Shown piece after piece: positions 16,592-24,385 of a DNA stretch of 53,432 nt. Position 1 is the stretch's first letter; every line of letters starts with the position of its first letter. Source of the stretch: Indibacter alkaliphilus LW1 (GTDB taxonomy: Bacteria; Bacteroidota; Bacteroidia; Cytophagales; Cyclobacteriaceae). The notes beneath the pieces were generated by a model. That model was not told the DNA's origin. It saw nothing but the letters and a program-made list of their open reading frames with translations, and did no database searches. Made by a program: the position numbers and the translations under genes. Location: assembly GCF_000295935.2 (NCBI RefSeq), contig NZ_ALWO02000012.1, forward strand, positions 1 to 53,432, in the 5' to 3' direction.

Positions 16592-17760
16592 CTAACTTTC
16601 TTTGATTGGTACCCAAATGCTCCGACGATCCAAAAGTAAGCGATATACATAAGGTCGAAGAAACCTGCCCAGAACATGTTTGACTTTCCCTCGAGTTTTT
16701 TTCTGGCAGAAGCGAAAACTGACGTGAGCAATAAAGAACGGGCAATAATTATACCTAAAATCATCGCAAAATGTTCCCAATTTTGCTCCTTACCCATCAA
16801 TATCAGTAAAGAAATACCAACAGACCAGAATAAAAGGTGGGTAAATGAATACATTCCTATTTTTTGCTTATCGCCTGACTTATAATATTTTCCGGCATGG
16901 AAGTGTCGCTTTTTCTGTCTGAAATACGACTTCCAACTGGTTTTGGGATTGGAGATGGTAATACTTTGGGGATCTACCACCACCGCAGTGTTTTTGCCTG
17001 TTGCATACAGATTAATAAATAGGTCATCATCCCCACAGTCAATATGCCACAACCCTTTGAATGCCTTTTTTTCCATAAAGAAACTTTTTCTATAGCTCAG
17101 GTTTCTTCCCACTCCCATAAAGGGTGATTTCCATAGCGCAAAGGAAATATACTGCAAGCCTGTCCACAGGGTTTCGAATTGTATCCAGCTGTTTAGCATG
17201 CCCTTTCCTTTACTATATTGAGAAAAACCCAATGCAAATGCTTTACCCTGATCTCTTATTGGAGCGGTCATTAAAGTGATCCAATTGTCGGAGCAGGGCA
17301 GGCAGTCTGCATCTGTCAATAACAGGACGTCATTTTTGGCTACTTTGATACCAAGAGTCAAGGCATATTTTTTAGAAGTGACATGGTCGGGAGTGTATTT
17401 GATAGTTACTGTCCTCAGTTTTGGATATTTGGACATCATTTCTTCCAATAAGGACTTGGTCCCATCATTAGATCTGTCATTGATGATCATCACATCAAAA
17501 TTCGGATAATCTTGCTTACAAAGAGCAGGGATGAGTTTCTTGAGATTTTCCTTTTCGTTGTGGGCAGATACGATAACGGTTACCCCCTCCTGATTTTCCT
17601 GACTCGGGGAAATTTTATTTCGGTAAAAAAAAGAAATACGGCCAAATATGATCAGGATATAAAACAGCTGCACCCCAAGTGCAAGTAAAAATACAATCCA
17701 CAAAATATCTATTAACATCCCTATTACTTTAACGAACAAATATAAAAGCAATTTGAGCAT
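16582..17760 (-). CDS. Membrane-bound family 2 glycosyltransferase
   Basis: 392 residues from the ATG at 17760; an alternative ATG at 17718 (MLIDILWIVFLL) also fits the family. An N-terminal membrane segment (about residues 15-40) is followed by the GT-A domain: VTVIVSAHNEKENL (nucleotide-sugar binding), NDRSNDGT, the DxD-like DADC near residue 150, and a QKKRH motif (QxxRW-like) near 285, then two to three C-terminal membrane helices. It should use a nucleotide sugar to modify a lipid carrier or extend a glycan at the inner membrane. Product unknown. Confidence 0.88.
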   Translation of the reverse strand: MLKLLLYLFVKVIGMLIDILWIVFLLALGVQLFYILIIFGRISFFYRNKISPSQENQEGVTVIVSAHNEKENLKKLIPALCKQDYPNFDVMIINDRSNDGTKSLLEEMMSKYPKLRTVTIKYTPDHVTSKKYALTLGIKVAKNDVLLLTDADCLPCSDNWITLMTAPIRDQGKAFALGFSQYSKGKGMLNSWIQFETLWTGLQYISFALWKSPFMGVGRNLSYRKSFFMEKKAFKGLWHIDCGDDDLFINLYATGKNTAVVVDPQSITISNPKTSWKSYFRQKKRHFHAGKYYKSGDKQKIGMYSFTHLLFWSVGISLLILMGKEQNWEHFAMILGIIIARSLLLTSVFASARKKLEGKSNMFWAGFFDLMYIAYFWIVGAFGYQSKKVRWK

Positions 17761-17777
17761 TCATTTAAGAATAAGCT

Positions 17778-17787
17778 TATATTTTTG
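17778..17787 (+). promoter_or_regulatory. Putative -7 box of the tgt promoter
   Basis: TATATTTTTG contains a perfect TAnnTTTG match (17780-17787). A TTTG at 17752-17755 could be the -33 element, with a spacer a few bases longer than usual. Predicted transcription start about 17793, giving a leader that contains the CCAACTCC/GGAGTTGG hairpin (17811-17818 with 17830-17837) before the tgt ATG. Confidence 0.35.
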
Positions 17788-17853
17788 TCCTTGAAATAAG
17801 GAAAAAAATACCAACTCCCTAGCATTTATGGAGTTGGGAAGGTAAAGTAATCC

Positions 17854-18984
17854 ATGAAATTTAATTTAATTGCTACAGACCCAAATAGTAAAGCAAGGGC
17901 AGGACTTATCAAAACAGATCACGGGGATATTGCAAGCCCTATTTTTATGCCTGTGGGAACAGCGGGGTCGGTGAAGGCTGTGCATCAGAGAGAACTGACT
18001 TTTGATGTCAAGGCTCAGATTATTCTAGGAAATACCTATCATCTTTACCTCAGACCGGGTTTGGATATTTTGGAAAAGGCAGGCGGGCTTCATAAGTTCA
18101 ATGGTTGGTCTAAGCCTATTCTTACCGACTCTGGAGGCTATCAGGTGTTTAGCTTAGCTGATAATCGAAAGATTACCGAAGAAGGGGCTGTTTTTAAATC
18201 CCATATCGATGGATCCAAACACCTCTTCAGTCCAGAAAGAGTAATGGATATTCAGCGGGTCATAGGTGCAGATATTATCATGGCCTTTGATGAATGTCCA
18301 CCCTATCCCTGCACTTATGAATATGCCAGAAAATCTATGGAGATGACACATAGGTGGCTAAAAAGATGTATAGATAGGTTTGACAGCACAGAAGGAAAAT
18401 ATGGTTACAGTCAGGCTTTGTTTCCAATAGTGCAGGGAAGTGTTTTCAAAGACTTGCGCAGACAATCGGCTGAGTTTGTAGCAGCGTGTGGAAGAGAAGG
18501 AAACGCAATAGGAGGACTTTCAGTAGGTGAGCCTGTGGAGGATATGTATGAAATGACCGATATGGTGACTGATATTTTGCCTTCTGACAAACCTAGGTAT
18601 CTGATGGGAGTTGGTACACCTGCGAATATCCTAGAGGGGATTGCCTTAGGGGTGGATATGTTTGATTGTGTGATGCCTACCCGGAATGCAAGAAATGGAA
18701 TGCTCTTTACCTCAGAGGGTATTATTAATATCAGAAATGAAAAATGGAAAGCTGACTTCAGTCCCATAGACCCACATATCAATTCCTATGTAAGCTCTTT
18801 TTATTCAAAGGCTTATTTAAGACATTTGGTTATTGCTAAAGAAATATTGGCAGCTCAGATAGCAAGTATACATAACTTGAGCTTTTATCTTTGGTTGGTT
18901 ACTCGGGCAAGAGAGCATATCATTGCAGGTGATTTCGCCGTTTGGAAGAATGAAATGGTGGAAAAAGTAAGCAGGAGACTTTAA
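17854..18984 (+). CDS. tgt: tRNA-guanine transglycosylase lacking the zinc cysteines
   Basis: 376 residues, full length. It exchanges guanine 34 for preQ1 (bacterial route) in tRNAs with GUN anticodons. Catalytic landmarks are present: DSGGYQVFSL, FDECPPYPC, PIVQGSVF, GGLSVGEP and the nucleophile region DCVMPTRNARNG. The structural zinc site is not: where most bacteria have CxCxxC just before YSRAYLRHL, this protein has HINSYVSS (residues 307-314), so all three cysteines are gone, while the fourth ligand His is kept (IHNL, His340). It starts a three-gene operon with an LptF/LptG permease two bases downstream and a DMT transporter. Confidence 0.95.
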   Translation: MKFNLIATDPNSKARAGLIKTDHGDIASPIFMPVGTAGSVKAVHQRELTFDVKAQIILGNTYHLYLRPGLDILEKAGGLHKFNGWSKPILTDSGGYQVFSLADNRKITEEGAVFKSHIDGSKHLFSPERVMDIQRVIGADIIMAFDECPPYPCTYEYARKSMEMTHRWLKRCIDRFDSTEGKYGYSQALFPIVQGSVFKDLRRQSAEFVAACGREGNAIGGLSVGEPVEDMYEMTDMVTDILPSDKPRYLMGVGTPANILEGIALGVDMFDCVMPTRNARNGMLFTSEGIINIRNEKWKADFSPIDPHINSYVSSFYSKAYLRHLVIAKEILAAQIASIHNLSFYLWLVTRAREHIIAGDFAVWKNEMVEKVSRRL

Positions 18985-18986
18985 GC

Positions 18987-20060
18987 ATGAAAATACTCGA
19001 TAAGCTGATCATTAAGGATTTTATCAAAACCTACTTTTTTGTGGTTTTGATGTTGATTCTGATTGTTTTGGTGCTTGATTTCACCGAAAAGAATGATAAG
19101 TTTATCAGAAATCAAGTACCGGTATCCGAAATCCTGATCTATTTGGGTAATTACGGGCTTTATTTGAATAATCTGCTGACTCCGATTACAGTTTTTATTT
19201 CTGTGATTTTCATTACTTCCAAAATGTCCGGGAGAACTGAAATCATAGCTATTTTGAGCAGTGGAACGAGTTTTATGCGTATGCTGGTCCCTTTTTTTAT
19301 AGGAGCTACCATGATAGGATTGGCAGCTTTTCTCTTGAACGGCTGGGTGCTTCCCGGAGCTACAGCCGGAGTTACCGAATTTAAATCCAGATGGCTGGAT
19401 GAAGAGAAGTTCTATACGGAAACCAATATACATGTCAAAGTAGCACCTGATGTTTATGCTTATATTTCCCGATACTACACTTCTGGAAACACTGGATATC
19501 AATTCACTCTAGAGCAAATCAGAGACGGACAACTTTTGGCAAAGCTCTCGGCTGACCGGATTGTTTGGGATACGGCTATCAATTCCTGGCAATTGAGAAA
19601 TTGGAGGTTAAGGGAGCTTCATGAGAAAGGTGAGCTTTACTCTGTAGGAGAGTCCTTGGACACCCTGCTTTCGATTACTCCTGATGATTTTGATTTACCT
19701 TCAAATCACCATGAAACCCTTAAGCTTCCCGACCTGAACAGGCAGATTCAAATCTTAGAAGACAGGGGGGCTGACAACGTAAACTATTACAAAATTGAAA
19801 AGTACGTTAGGTACATGTCTCCTTTTGCAGCTATCATCCTTACTTTTATTGGAGTGATTGTTTCTTCAAGGAAAACGCGTGGAGGTTCCGGCTTTCAGAT
19901 AGCCTTGGGTTTTCTGTTGGCTTTTATCTACATCATTATGTTTTTGCTTGCAAGAACGTTTGCAGAAGCAGGAAGTACTTATCCCTTGTTGTCACTTTGG
20001 TTCCCAAATATGGTGTTTGCATTGATGGGATTAGTTCTTTATAAAACTGTCCCACGCTGA
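18987..20060 (+). CDS. LptF/LptG-family lipopolysaccharide export permease
   Basis: 357 residues with the YjgP/YjgQ layout: three N-terminal membrane helices (about residues 12-32, 50-80, 98-125), a periplasmic beta-jellyroll-like middle (about 135-260) and three C-terminal helices (about 272-350). The segment ILSSGTSFMRML after the second helix pair is typical of LptF/G. In the Lpt machine two such permeases with the ATPase LptB extract LPS from the inner membrane; only one is encoded here, so the partner must lie elsewhere. It begins two bases after tgt and its TGA overlaps the ATG of the next gene. Confidence 0.9.
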   Translation: MKILDKLIIKDFIKTYFFVVLMLILIVLVLDFTEKNDKFIRNQVPVSEILIYLGNYGLYLNNLLTPITVFISVIFITSKMSGRTEIIAILSSGTSFMRMLVPFFIGATMIGLAAFLLNGWVLPGATAGVTEFKSRWLDEEKFYTETNIHVKVAPDVYAYISRYYTSGNTGYQFTLEQIRDGQLLAKLSADRIVWDTAINSWQLRNWRLRELHEKGELYSVGESLDTLLSITPDDFDLPSNHHETLKLPDLNRQIQILEDRGADNVNYYKIEKYVRYMSPFAAIILTFIGVIVSSRKTRGGSGFQIALGFLLAFIYIIMFLLARTFAEAGSTYPLLSLWFPNMVFALMGLVLYKTVPR

Positions 20061-20980
20061 TGTCAGCTGAATCTACCGTTAAGGATTACCTGATGCTCCA
20101 TTTTATTGTTTTGATTTGGGGGTTCACCGCTATTTTAGGTTTATTGATCAGCATTCCCTCCCTAGAGGTGGTCTTTTACAGGACTTTGATTGCTTCTTCG
20201 CTTCTGGGACTTTTGTTTTTTATCAAAAAGAAATCCATCAGACTTTCGCGTAAGGAGCTTTTGAAGATTGTAGGCACAGGGTGTATCATCTCATTGCATT
20301 GGATTTTGTTTTTTTGGGCTGCAAGGGTATCTACAGCTTCTGTTTGCCTTGCTGGTATGGCTACTACCTCACTTTGGACGGCATTTGTGGAGCCTTTCGC
20401 CAACAAAAGCAAGGTCAAGCCTTTTGAAATCTTTCTTGGCCTAATGGTGATTTCAGGGCTTTATGTGATTTTTAGGTTTGAGCTCAATTATTGGTTGGGG
20501 CTTTTGATGGCAGTAGGTTCTGCATTTCTCAGTGCGGTCTTTACGGTGATCAATGGAAGGCTGACTAAGCGCCACAGTCCCTATGTGCTCACCTTGTACG
20601 AAATGATGGGAGCTTGTCTATTTACTGTTCTTCTTATGGGTTTGTATGTACTGGTTTTTCCTCAAGCAGTATTGGACTTGATTCCTGTTGGTATGGATTG
20701 GTTTTGGCTTTTTCTGTTAGGCGGCATTTGCACAGTCTATGCTTTTTCAGTATCGGTTGAGCTGATGAGGAGGATTACGGCTTTTGCAGTGAACCTTACC
20801 ATCAACTTAGAGCCGGTATATGGGATTATTTTGGCGGTATTGATTTTTGGAGAAAAAGAGCAGATGTCAGGAGGGTTTTATTTGGGTACGCTGATCATTT
20901 TGGTATCGGTACTGATCTATCCGGTGTACAACTTTTACCAAAAAAAGAAAGCCAGAGGGAATAATCTTTTGAGGGCTTGA
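20060..20980 (+). CDS. EamA/DMT-family transporter
   Basis: 306 residues with about ten hydrophobic membrane segments in two tandem EamA halves (FIVLIWGFTAILGLLI at the start of the first; LGLLMAVGSAFLSAVFTVING at the start of the second) and a basic C-terminal tail. The drug/metabolite transporter superfamily exports amino acids, nucleobases and other small metabolites; substrate is not predictable. TGATG overlap with the permease gene indicates translational coupling. No terminator is obvious downstream; the accessory patch begins about 70 bases later. Confidence 0.88.
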   Translation: MSAESTVKDYLMLHFIVLIWGFTAILGLLISIPSLEVVFYRTLIASSLLGLLFFIKKKSIRLSRKELLKIVGTGCIISLHWILFFWAARVSTASVCLAGMATTSLWTAFVEPFANKSKVKPFEIFLGLMVISGLYVIFRFELNYWLGLLMAVGSAFLSAVFTVINGRLTKRHSPYVLTLYEMMGACLFTVLLMGLYVLVFPQAVLDLIPVGMDWFWLFLLGGICTVYAFSVSVELMRRITAFAVNLTINLEPVYGIILAVLIFGEKEQMSGGFYLGTLIILVSVLIYPVYNFYQKKKARGNNLLRA

Positions 20981-21067
20981 GGATTTTTTAGAGATCAATC
21001 TTGCCGTGAATAGGTATTGATTTTTCTTTGCGCATGATTTAATGAAATAGTTTTCATGATTTGAATC

Positions 21068-21150
21068 ATGACTTTACGGGAATATAATCCTCTAAAGTTA
21101 TGACTTTACGGGAATATAATCCTCTAAAGTTATGACTCTACGGGAATATG
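21068..21150 (+). repeat. Palindromic 32-base tandem repeats (2.6 copies)
   Basis: Two identical units at 21068-21099 and 21100-21131 start ATGACTTTACGGGAATATAA and end TCTAAAGTT; a third, partial and diverged unit runs 21132-21150. Each full unit is itself an imperfect palindrome (ACTTTA...TAAAGT outside, GGGA...TCC inside). A 16-base palindrome CATGATTTGAATCATG (21055-21070) borders the first unit. They sit directly upstream of the ATPase gene. Confidence 0.85.
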
Positions 21151-21193
21151 TCTTAAATTTATGCTTGAATTAGGTTTTAAAAAGATTAGTAGT

Positions 21194-22327
21194 ATGAAGT
21201 TTGAACGGTCCATTCAAGAGTTAATTCAGAAAAAGTTTTTCTTAGGGAAAGCGATTGTATTATTGGGACCGCGGCAGGTGGGGAAAACGACCTTGATTGA
21301 AACCATCCTGAAAGGTAGGGAGGAGAAGTTTTTATACTTGGATGGTGATGATTCTACCGTTAGGGAAATTCTTGAGCAAGCTAATACGGAGACTTTGCGC
21401 GCCATCATTGCGGACAATAAAATAGTGTATATAGATGAAGCCCAACGCATCAGCGCAATTGGGTTACAGTCAAAGATCATCGTGGATCAGTTCAAGCATA
21501 TTCAATTAGTCCTGAGTGGATCTTCAGCGTTTGAACTCAATGATAAAATCCAAGAACCCCTTACGGGAAGAAAGTGGACTTTTCATCTGTGGCCCATTGC
21601 TTGGCAGGAATATGAGAAAGAAGTGGGCTATCTGAAAGCGGAACAAAGTCTGGAAAACAGGCTGGTGTATGGGTTTTATCCAGAAGTTATTACTGATGCT
21701 ACTCATGAAGAGGAAGTGCTTTTGGAATTAACTGAAAGCTATTTATATAAAGATGTGTTGATTTACGGAAACTTAAAAAAGCCCAAATTGGTACGAAACA
21801 TCCTAGAGGCTTTGGCTTACCAAGTGGGAAATGAAGTGAAATATAAGGAACTGGGAGAAACCGTTGGTGCAGATCCAAAAACTGTCGCCTCATACATTGA
21901 TGTCTTGGAGAAAGCATTTGTGGTTTTTAGTCTGTCCTCTTACAGTAACAATCTCCGTACCGAAATTAAGACAGCCAAAAAGATATATTTCTATGATAAC
22001 GGTGTCAGGAATGCTGTGATCAGGGATTTTACCCCAATGGCGGCAAGACAGGATGTAGGTGCTTTATGGGAAAATTTTTTGATCAGTGAGCGCTTAAAAG
22101 CTAATACCTATACTAAAAGCCTGGTGAGAATCTTTTTTTGGAGAACCAAGCAACAACAGGAGATTGATTATGTGGAAGAGTTAGCAGGAAAACTTCATGC
22201 CTATGAATTTAAATGGAATCCTAAGCGAAAAGTGAATTTCCCAAAGACGTTTACAGAGACTTACCAAAGTCAAAATCAAATAGTGAATAGAGGGAATTTC
22301 AGGGATTTTGTAAAAGTTGGTGTTTAA
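21194..22327 (+). CDS. AAA+ ATPase of the AAA_14/DUF4143 type
   Basis: The ATG at 21194 gives 377 residues beginning MKFERSIQELI, the usual start of this family; an ATG at 21161 adds 11 residues. Walker A GPRQVGKTTL (about residues 24-33), Walker B VYIDEAQRI (about 80-88), sensor VLSGSSAFEL (about 114-123) and the C-terminal DUF4143 part with LWENFLISERLK...FFWRTKQQQEIDYVEE, a restriction-endonuclease-like signature (E...ExDYV). These ATPases are scattered and mobile in bacteria, with suggested roles in defence or toxin-antitoxin-like systems but no settled function. The position next to repeats and a toxin-antitoxin pair supports an accessory origin. Confidence 0.88.
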   Translation: MKFERSIQELIQKKFFLGKAIVLLGPRQVGKTTLIETILKGREEKFLYLDGDDSTVREILEQANTETLRAIIADNKIVYIDEAQRISAIGLQSKIIVDQFKHIQLVLSGSSAFELNDKIQEPLTGRKWTFHLWPIAWQEYEKEVGYLKAEQSLENRLVYGFYPEVITDATHEEEVLLELTESYLYKDVLIYGNLKKPKLVRNILEALAYQVGNEVKYKELGETVGADPKTVASYIDVLEKAFVVFSLSSYSNNLRTEIKTAKKIYFYDNGVRNAVIRDFTPMAARQDVGALWENFLISERLKANTYTKSLVRIFFWRTKQQQEIDYVEELAGKLHAYEFKWNPKRKVNFPKTFTETYQSQNQIVNRGNFRDFVKVGV

Positions 22328-22469
22328 TAGCACTCCCTAAATAGCTGTTTTGGTACTAGTCGTGGTCTTGGAAGAAGATATTTTTCAAGTAATTTTTTCG
22401 GATGTCTCTGTAGATATTAAAATCAGTATCGATACTAATAACCTTCTCAATTTTAATGTTTTATAAAAA

Positions 22470-22805
22470 TTAGTCCAAAGTCATCAAATCATTCAAGGTC
22501 TCCAGTGCCTGCTTAACTTCCTTTTCAGAGATTTCTCCAATCTTTTGTACCAGCCGCTCCTTGGAAATCGATCGAATATGGAAAATCATCATTTCAGATG
22601 GTGCTTTCAGGTTGTTGCTTTGGTTAGGCTCTAGGATTGGGTTCCCTTGGTAATTTTTGATTTTTGTTGTCAATGGTACTGTAATGACCACATTCAGGTA
22701 TTTGTTCAGCATATTGCCACTGATGATGACTACAGGTCTAAATCCAGCTTGCTCGGAACCTCTTACAGGATTCAAATCTACATACCAAATCTCACCTTGT
22801 CCCAT
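22470..22805 (-). CDS. MazF/PemK-family endoribonuclease toxin
   Basis: 111 residues: GEIWYVDLNPVRGSEQAGFRPVVIIS at the N-terminus carries the conserved R (RGSEQ) and RPVVI strand, with VITVPLTTK in the middle and the Met-rich MMIFHIRSISKERL near residues 72-85, all as in MazF/PemK mRNA interferases. It should cleave single-stranded mRNA at short motifs and halt translation when its antitoxin is degraded. The coding start overlaps the antitoxin gene by 14 bases. The name mazF fits the family; the antitoxin is of RHH type. Confidence 0.93.
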   Translation of the reverse strand: MGQGEIWYVDLNPVRGSEQAGFRPVVIISGNMLNKYLNVVITVPLTTKIKNYQGNPILEPNQSNNLKAPSEMMIFHIRSISKERLVQKIGEISEKEVKQALETLNDLMTLD

Positions 22806-23034
22806 CTTCCAGCTGATTGAAGTACGCTTGCAAGCCTTCTTCTGCCAAAGTCAGGATATCCTCATCATCGGCTGCGGTTTTGTACGATTTTACATAAGCT
22901 GCTCTTTTCAGATGATCCAGATAGAGACTCAGAGCTTTTTCTATCAGTTTGTTTTTGGGCAACCCCATGGTTTTTGCATGCTCAGCCAGTCTTTGCACGA
23001 GCTCATCGGGGAGTGAAGTAGTAATAGTGGTCAT
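22792..23034 (-). CDS. Ribbon-helix-helix antitoxin partner of the MazF-like toxin
   Basis: 80 residues. The N-terminus TTITTSLPDELVQRLAEHAKTMGLPKNKLIEKALSLYLDHL is a ribbon-helix-helix DNA-binding domain: a beta strand with alternating residues, then two helices. The C-terminal third is acidic and probably unstructured (DDEDILTLAEEGLQAYFNQLEDGTR) and would wrap the toxin. First gene of the pair; the toxin overlaps its end by 14 bases. The promoter must lie in the short stretch against the 3' end of ispE. Confidence 0.88.
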   Translation of the reverse strand: MTTITTSLPDELVQRLAEHAKTMGLPKNKLIEKALSLYLDHLKRAAYVKSYKTAADDEDILTLAEEGLQAYFNQLEDGTR

Positions 23035-23062
23035 AGTTTATGTGTTTTTTGTAAATATAAAA

Positions 23063-23081
23063 CATACATATAAATCATACA
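23063..23081 (-). promoter_or_regulatory. Candidate autoregulatory operator of the toxin-antitoxin pair
   Basis: Two direct CATACA copies (23063-23068 and 23076-23081) spaced 13 bases apart, 29-47 bases upstream of the antitoxin start. RHH antitoxins bind short repeated half-sites with such spacing. The second copy reaches past the ispE stop codon, so the operator is shared with the coding end of ispE. Confidence 0.35.
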
Positions 23082-23881
23082 ATGCATTCAAAAACAATAT
23101 GTTCTGAAGGCCATTTGGTGAGTTCTGGCTTCTCTGAAAATAAACCGAACACCGTCGAGCCCGAACCGGACATGGCTGCATAGTAAGCGCCCATTTCATA
23201 TAGCTGGGCTTTGATTTGAGGGAGAGAGGGATGGTTGGGGAAGATGCTTTTTTCAAAGTCATTCACCAGCTGTTCTTTCCAAGTGCTTTTGTCTTTCAGG
23301 ACTTCCTGAAGAATTACTGCCGGTGCATTGGGTTTGACACCTGCATAGGCTTCTTTGGTCCCGATATGAATGGGAGGCTTTACCAAAACAAGGTAATCAT
23401 CCTTTAAATTAACATCAGTCGGGGTCAGGATTTCACCTCTTCCTGTAGCTATTTTAGGCAAGTTTTCTATAAACAGAGCACAGTCGCTTCCAAGTTGGGC
23501 AGCATATTCTTCAAGCATCCAATCATCTAGATAAAGGTCAAAAAGATTGTTCATTAAAGTCAGTGCAAAAGCAGCATCGGCAGATCCGCCCCCAAGACCT
23601 GCTCCCATAGGTATGTTTTTGTGGAGGTGTATATGTAATGGTGGAATATCATTAAAATCTTTCTTCAGCAATTGGTAGGCTTTGGTGATCAGGTTGTCCT
23701 TTGAGTCTCCCGGAATGGGCAGACCCGTTGTATCAAAAATCATTTTTTTGGAGGGGATCATTTCAAGTGCATCAAAAAGAGGAATGGGTATCATACAGGT
23801 TTCCAGTTCGTGGAAACCGTCATTTCTTTTTGCTGTAATGTGAAGTCCAAGATTGATTTTGGCGTTTGGGAAATTGATCAT
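23075..23881 (-). CDS. ispE: 4-diphosphocytidyl-2-C-methyl-D-erythritol kinase
   Basis: 268 residues. N-terminal FPNAKINLGLHI and the GHMP-kinase ATP loop PMGAGLGGGSADAAF (about residues 91-105) are diagnostic, as is the late glycine-rich MSGSGSTVFG. It phosphorylates the 2-hydroxyl of CDP-methylerythritol in the non-mevalonate isoprenoid pathway. The final residues (HIVFECIV) and stop lie only 41 bases from the antitoxin start, so the toxin-antitoxin pair has been placed tight against it. Confidence 0.95.
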   Translation of the reverse strand: MINFPNAKINLGLHITAKRNDGFHELETCMIPIPLFDALEMIPSKKMIFDTTGLPIPGDSKDNLITKAYQLLKKDFNDIPPLHIHLHKNIPMGAGLGGGSADAAFALTLMNNLFDLYLDDWMLEEYAAQLGSDCALFIENLPKIATGRGEILTPTDVNLKDDYLVLVKPPIHIGTKEAYAGVKPNAPAVILQEVLKDKSTWKEQLVNDFEKSIFPNHPSLPQIKAQLYEMGAYYAAMSGSGSTVFGLFSEKPELTKWPSEHIVFECIV

Positions 23882-24195
23882 AATGAGAAGCGACTTGTGG
23901 AAAGGGTGTAAATATGTGAAATATTTGATAAAATAGTGATTGTGGTATAAGTAGAAAATAGGGGTTTCGGTTAAAGATTAATTTTATAATAAATTTTTCT
24001 GTTGAAAAAAAATTAAAGAACTAGCCGATATTTTGAAAAAAATAAAATTCGATACTTTATTTTGAAAAGACTTAAAATTTTGTCATTTGGATAAACATGA
24101 TTCTGATATTTTTTTTTAAAAAAAATAAAAATCTGTTAAAAATAACTTAAGCTTGTTATTTGAACATCTTTTGAATCAAAAAAAGAAATTAAATA
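23882..24195. other. AT-rich divergent promoter region upstream of the ilv operon
   Basis: About 310 bases between ispE and the ilv leader, with long A and T runs (for example 24107-24130). No gene is seen. It should contain the ispE promoter on the minus strand, not resolved here, and possible upstream A-tract elements for the ilv promoter at 24196-24226. Confidence 0.5.
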
Positions 24196-24226
24196 TTGTT
24201 TCTGAAAAAATTGAAGTTTAATATTG
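24196..24226 (+). promoter_or_regulatory. Promoter of the ilv-leu operon leader
   Basis: A TTG at 24196-24198 (-33 element, consensus TTTG) is followed after 20 bases by TAATATTG at 24219-24226 (-7 element, consensus TAnnTTTG, one mismatch). Spacing is as expected for Bacteroidota primary sigma factor promoters. Predicted transcription start about 24231-24234, roughly 27 bases before the leader peptide start. Confidence 0.6.
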
Positions 24227-24259
24227 TAGAGTCAAATCCAAGAAAAGAACCAAAACCAC

Positions 24260-24313
24260 ATGTTAGAACTAGTCAATCCTCTCAGCTTTATTATTCTCAT
24301 TTATAATAAATGA
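24260..24313 (+). CDS. ilv-leu operon leader peptide (17 codons)
   Basis: ATG at 24260, TGA at 24311-24313. The peptide MLELVNPLSFIILIYNK has four Leu, three Ile and one Val, 8 of 17 residues, placed upstream of genes making exactly these three amino acids. Ribosome stalling on it when charged Leu/Ile/Val tRNA is scarce would leave the region just past the stop codon free to form the antiterminator. The coding function is inferred from composition, position and the matching RNA structures. Confidence 0.8.
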   Translation: MLELVNPLSFIILIYNK

Positions 24314-24314
24314 C

Positions 24315-24362
24315 GGGGCGCTAGACTGTTATAACGAACAACCATACAATCTAAAGTGCCTC
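24315..24362 (+). promoter_or_regulatory. Antiterminator of the ilv-leu attenuator
   Basis: The arm GGGGCGC plus TAGA (24315-24325) pairs with TCTA plus GTGCCTC (24350-24353 and 24356-24362): 11 pairs including two G-U, with a two-base AA bulge at 24354-24355. The loop contains a small GTTATAAC hairpin. The right arm includes most of the 5' half of the terminator stem (24357-24364), so the two structures exclude each other. The left arm starts two bases after the leader stop codon, where a terminating ribosome would cover it. Confidence 0.7.
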
Positions 24363-24385
24363 ATCAAAATGAGGCATTTTTTTTT
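24357..24385 (+). terminator. Attenuator terminator of the ilv-leu operon
   Basis: Perfect 8-base stem TGCCTCAT (24357-24364) and ATGAGGCA (24369-24376), loop CAAA, then nine T residues to 24385. It lies between the leader peptide and ilvD (ATG 24414) with no other gene to terminate, which marks it as a conditional terminator. Confidence 0.92.

Noticed and set aside
17793-17853. preQ1 riboswitch in front of tgt
   Set aside because: The hairpin lacks the C-rich loop and A-rich pseudoknot tail of preQ1-I and the layout of preQ1-II; only a plain hairpin is supported.
21068-21150. CRISPR array
   Set aside because: The 32-base units are directly adjacent with no spacers, and no cas gene is nearby.
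21161-21193. Extra 11 residues at the start of the DUF4143 ATPase
   Set aside because: The family begins at MKFERSI; the extension follows directly from the repeat region and has no conserved content.
22356-22460. Protein-like minus-strand frame (about 34 codons, contains VISIDTDFNIYRDI) downstream of the MazF-like toxin gene
   Set aside because: It has no start codon (closed by a stop at 22461) and no recognised family; could be a gene remnant but cannot be supported.
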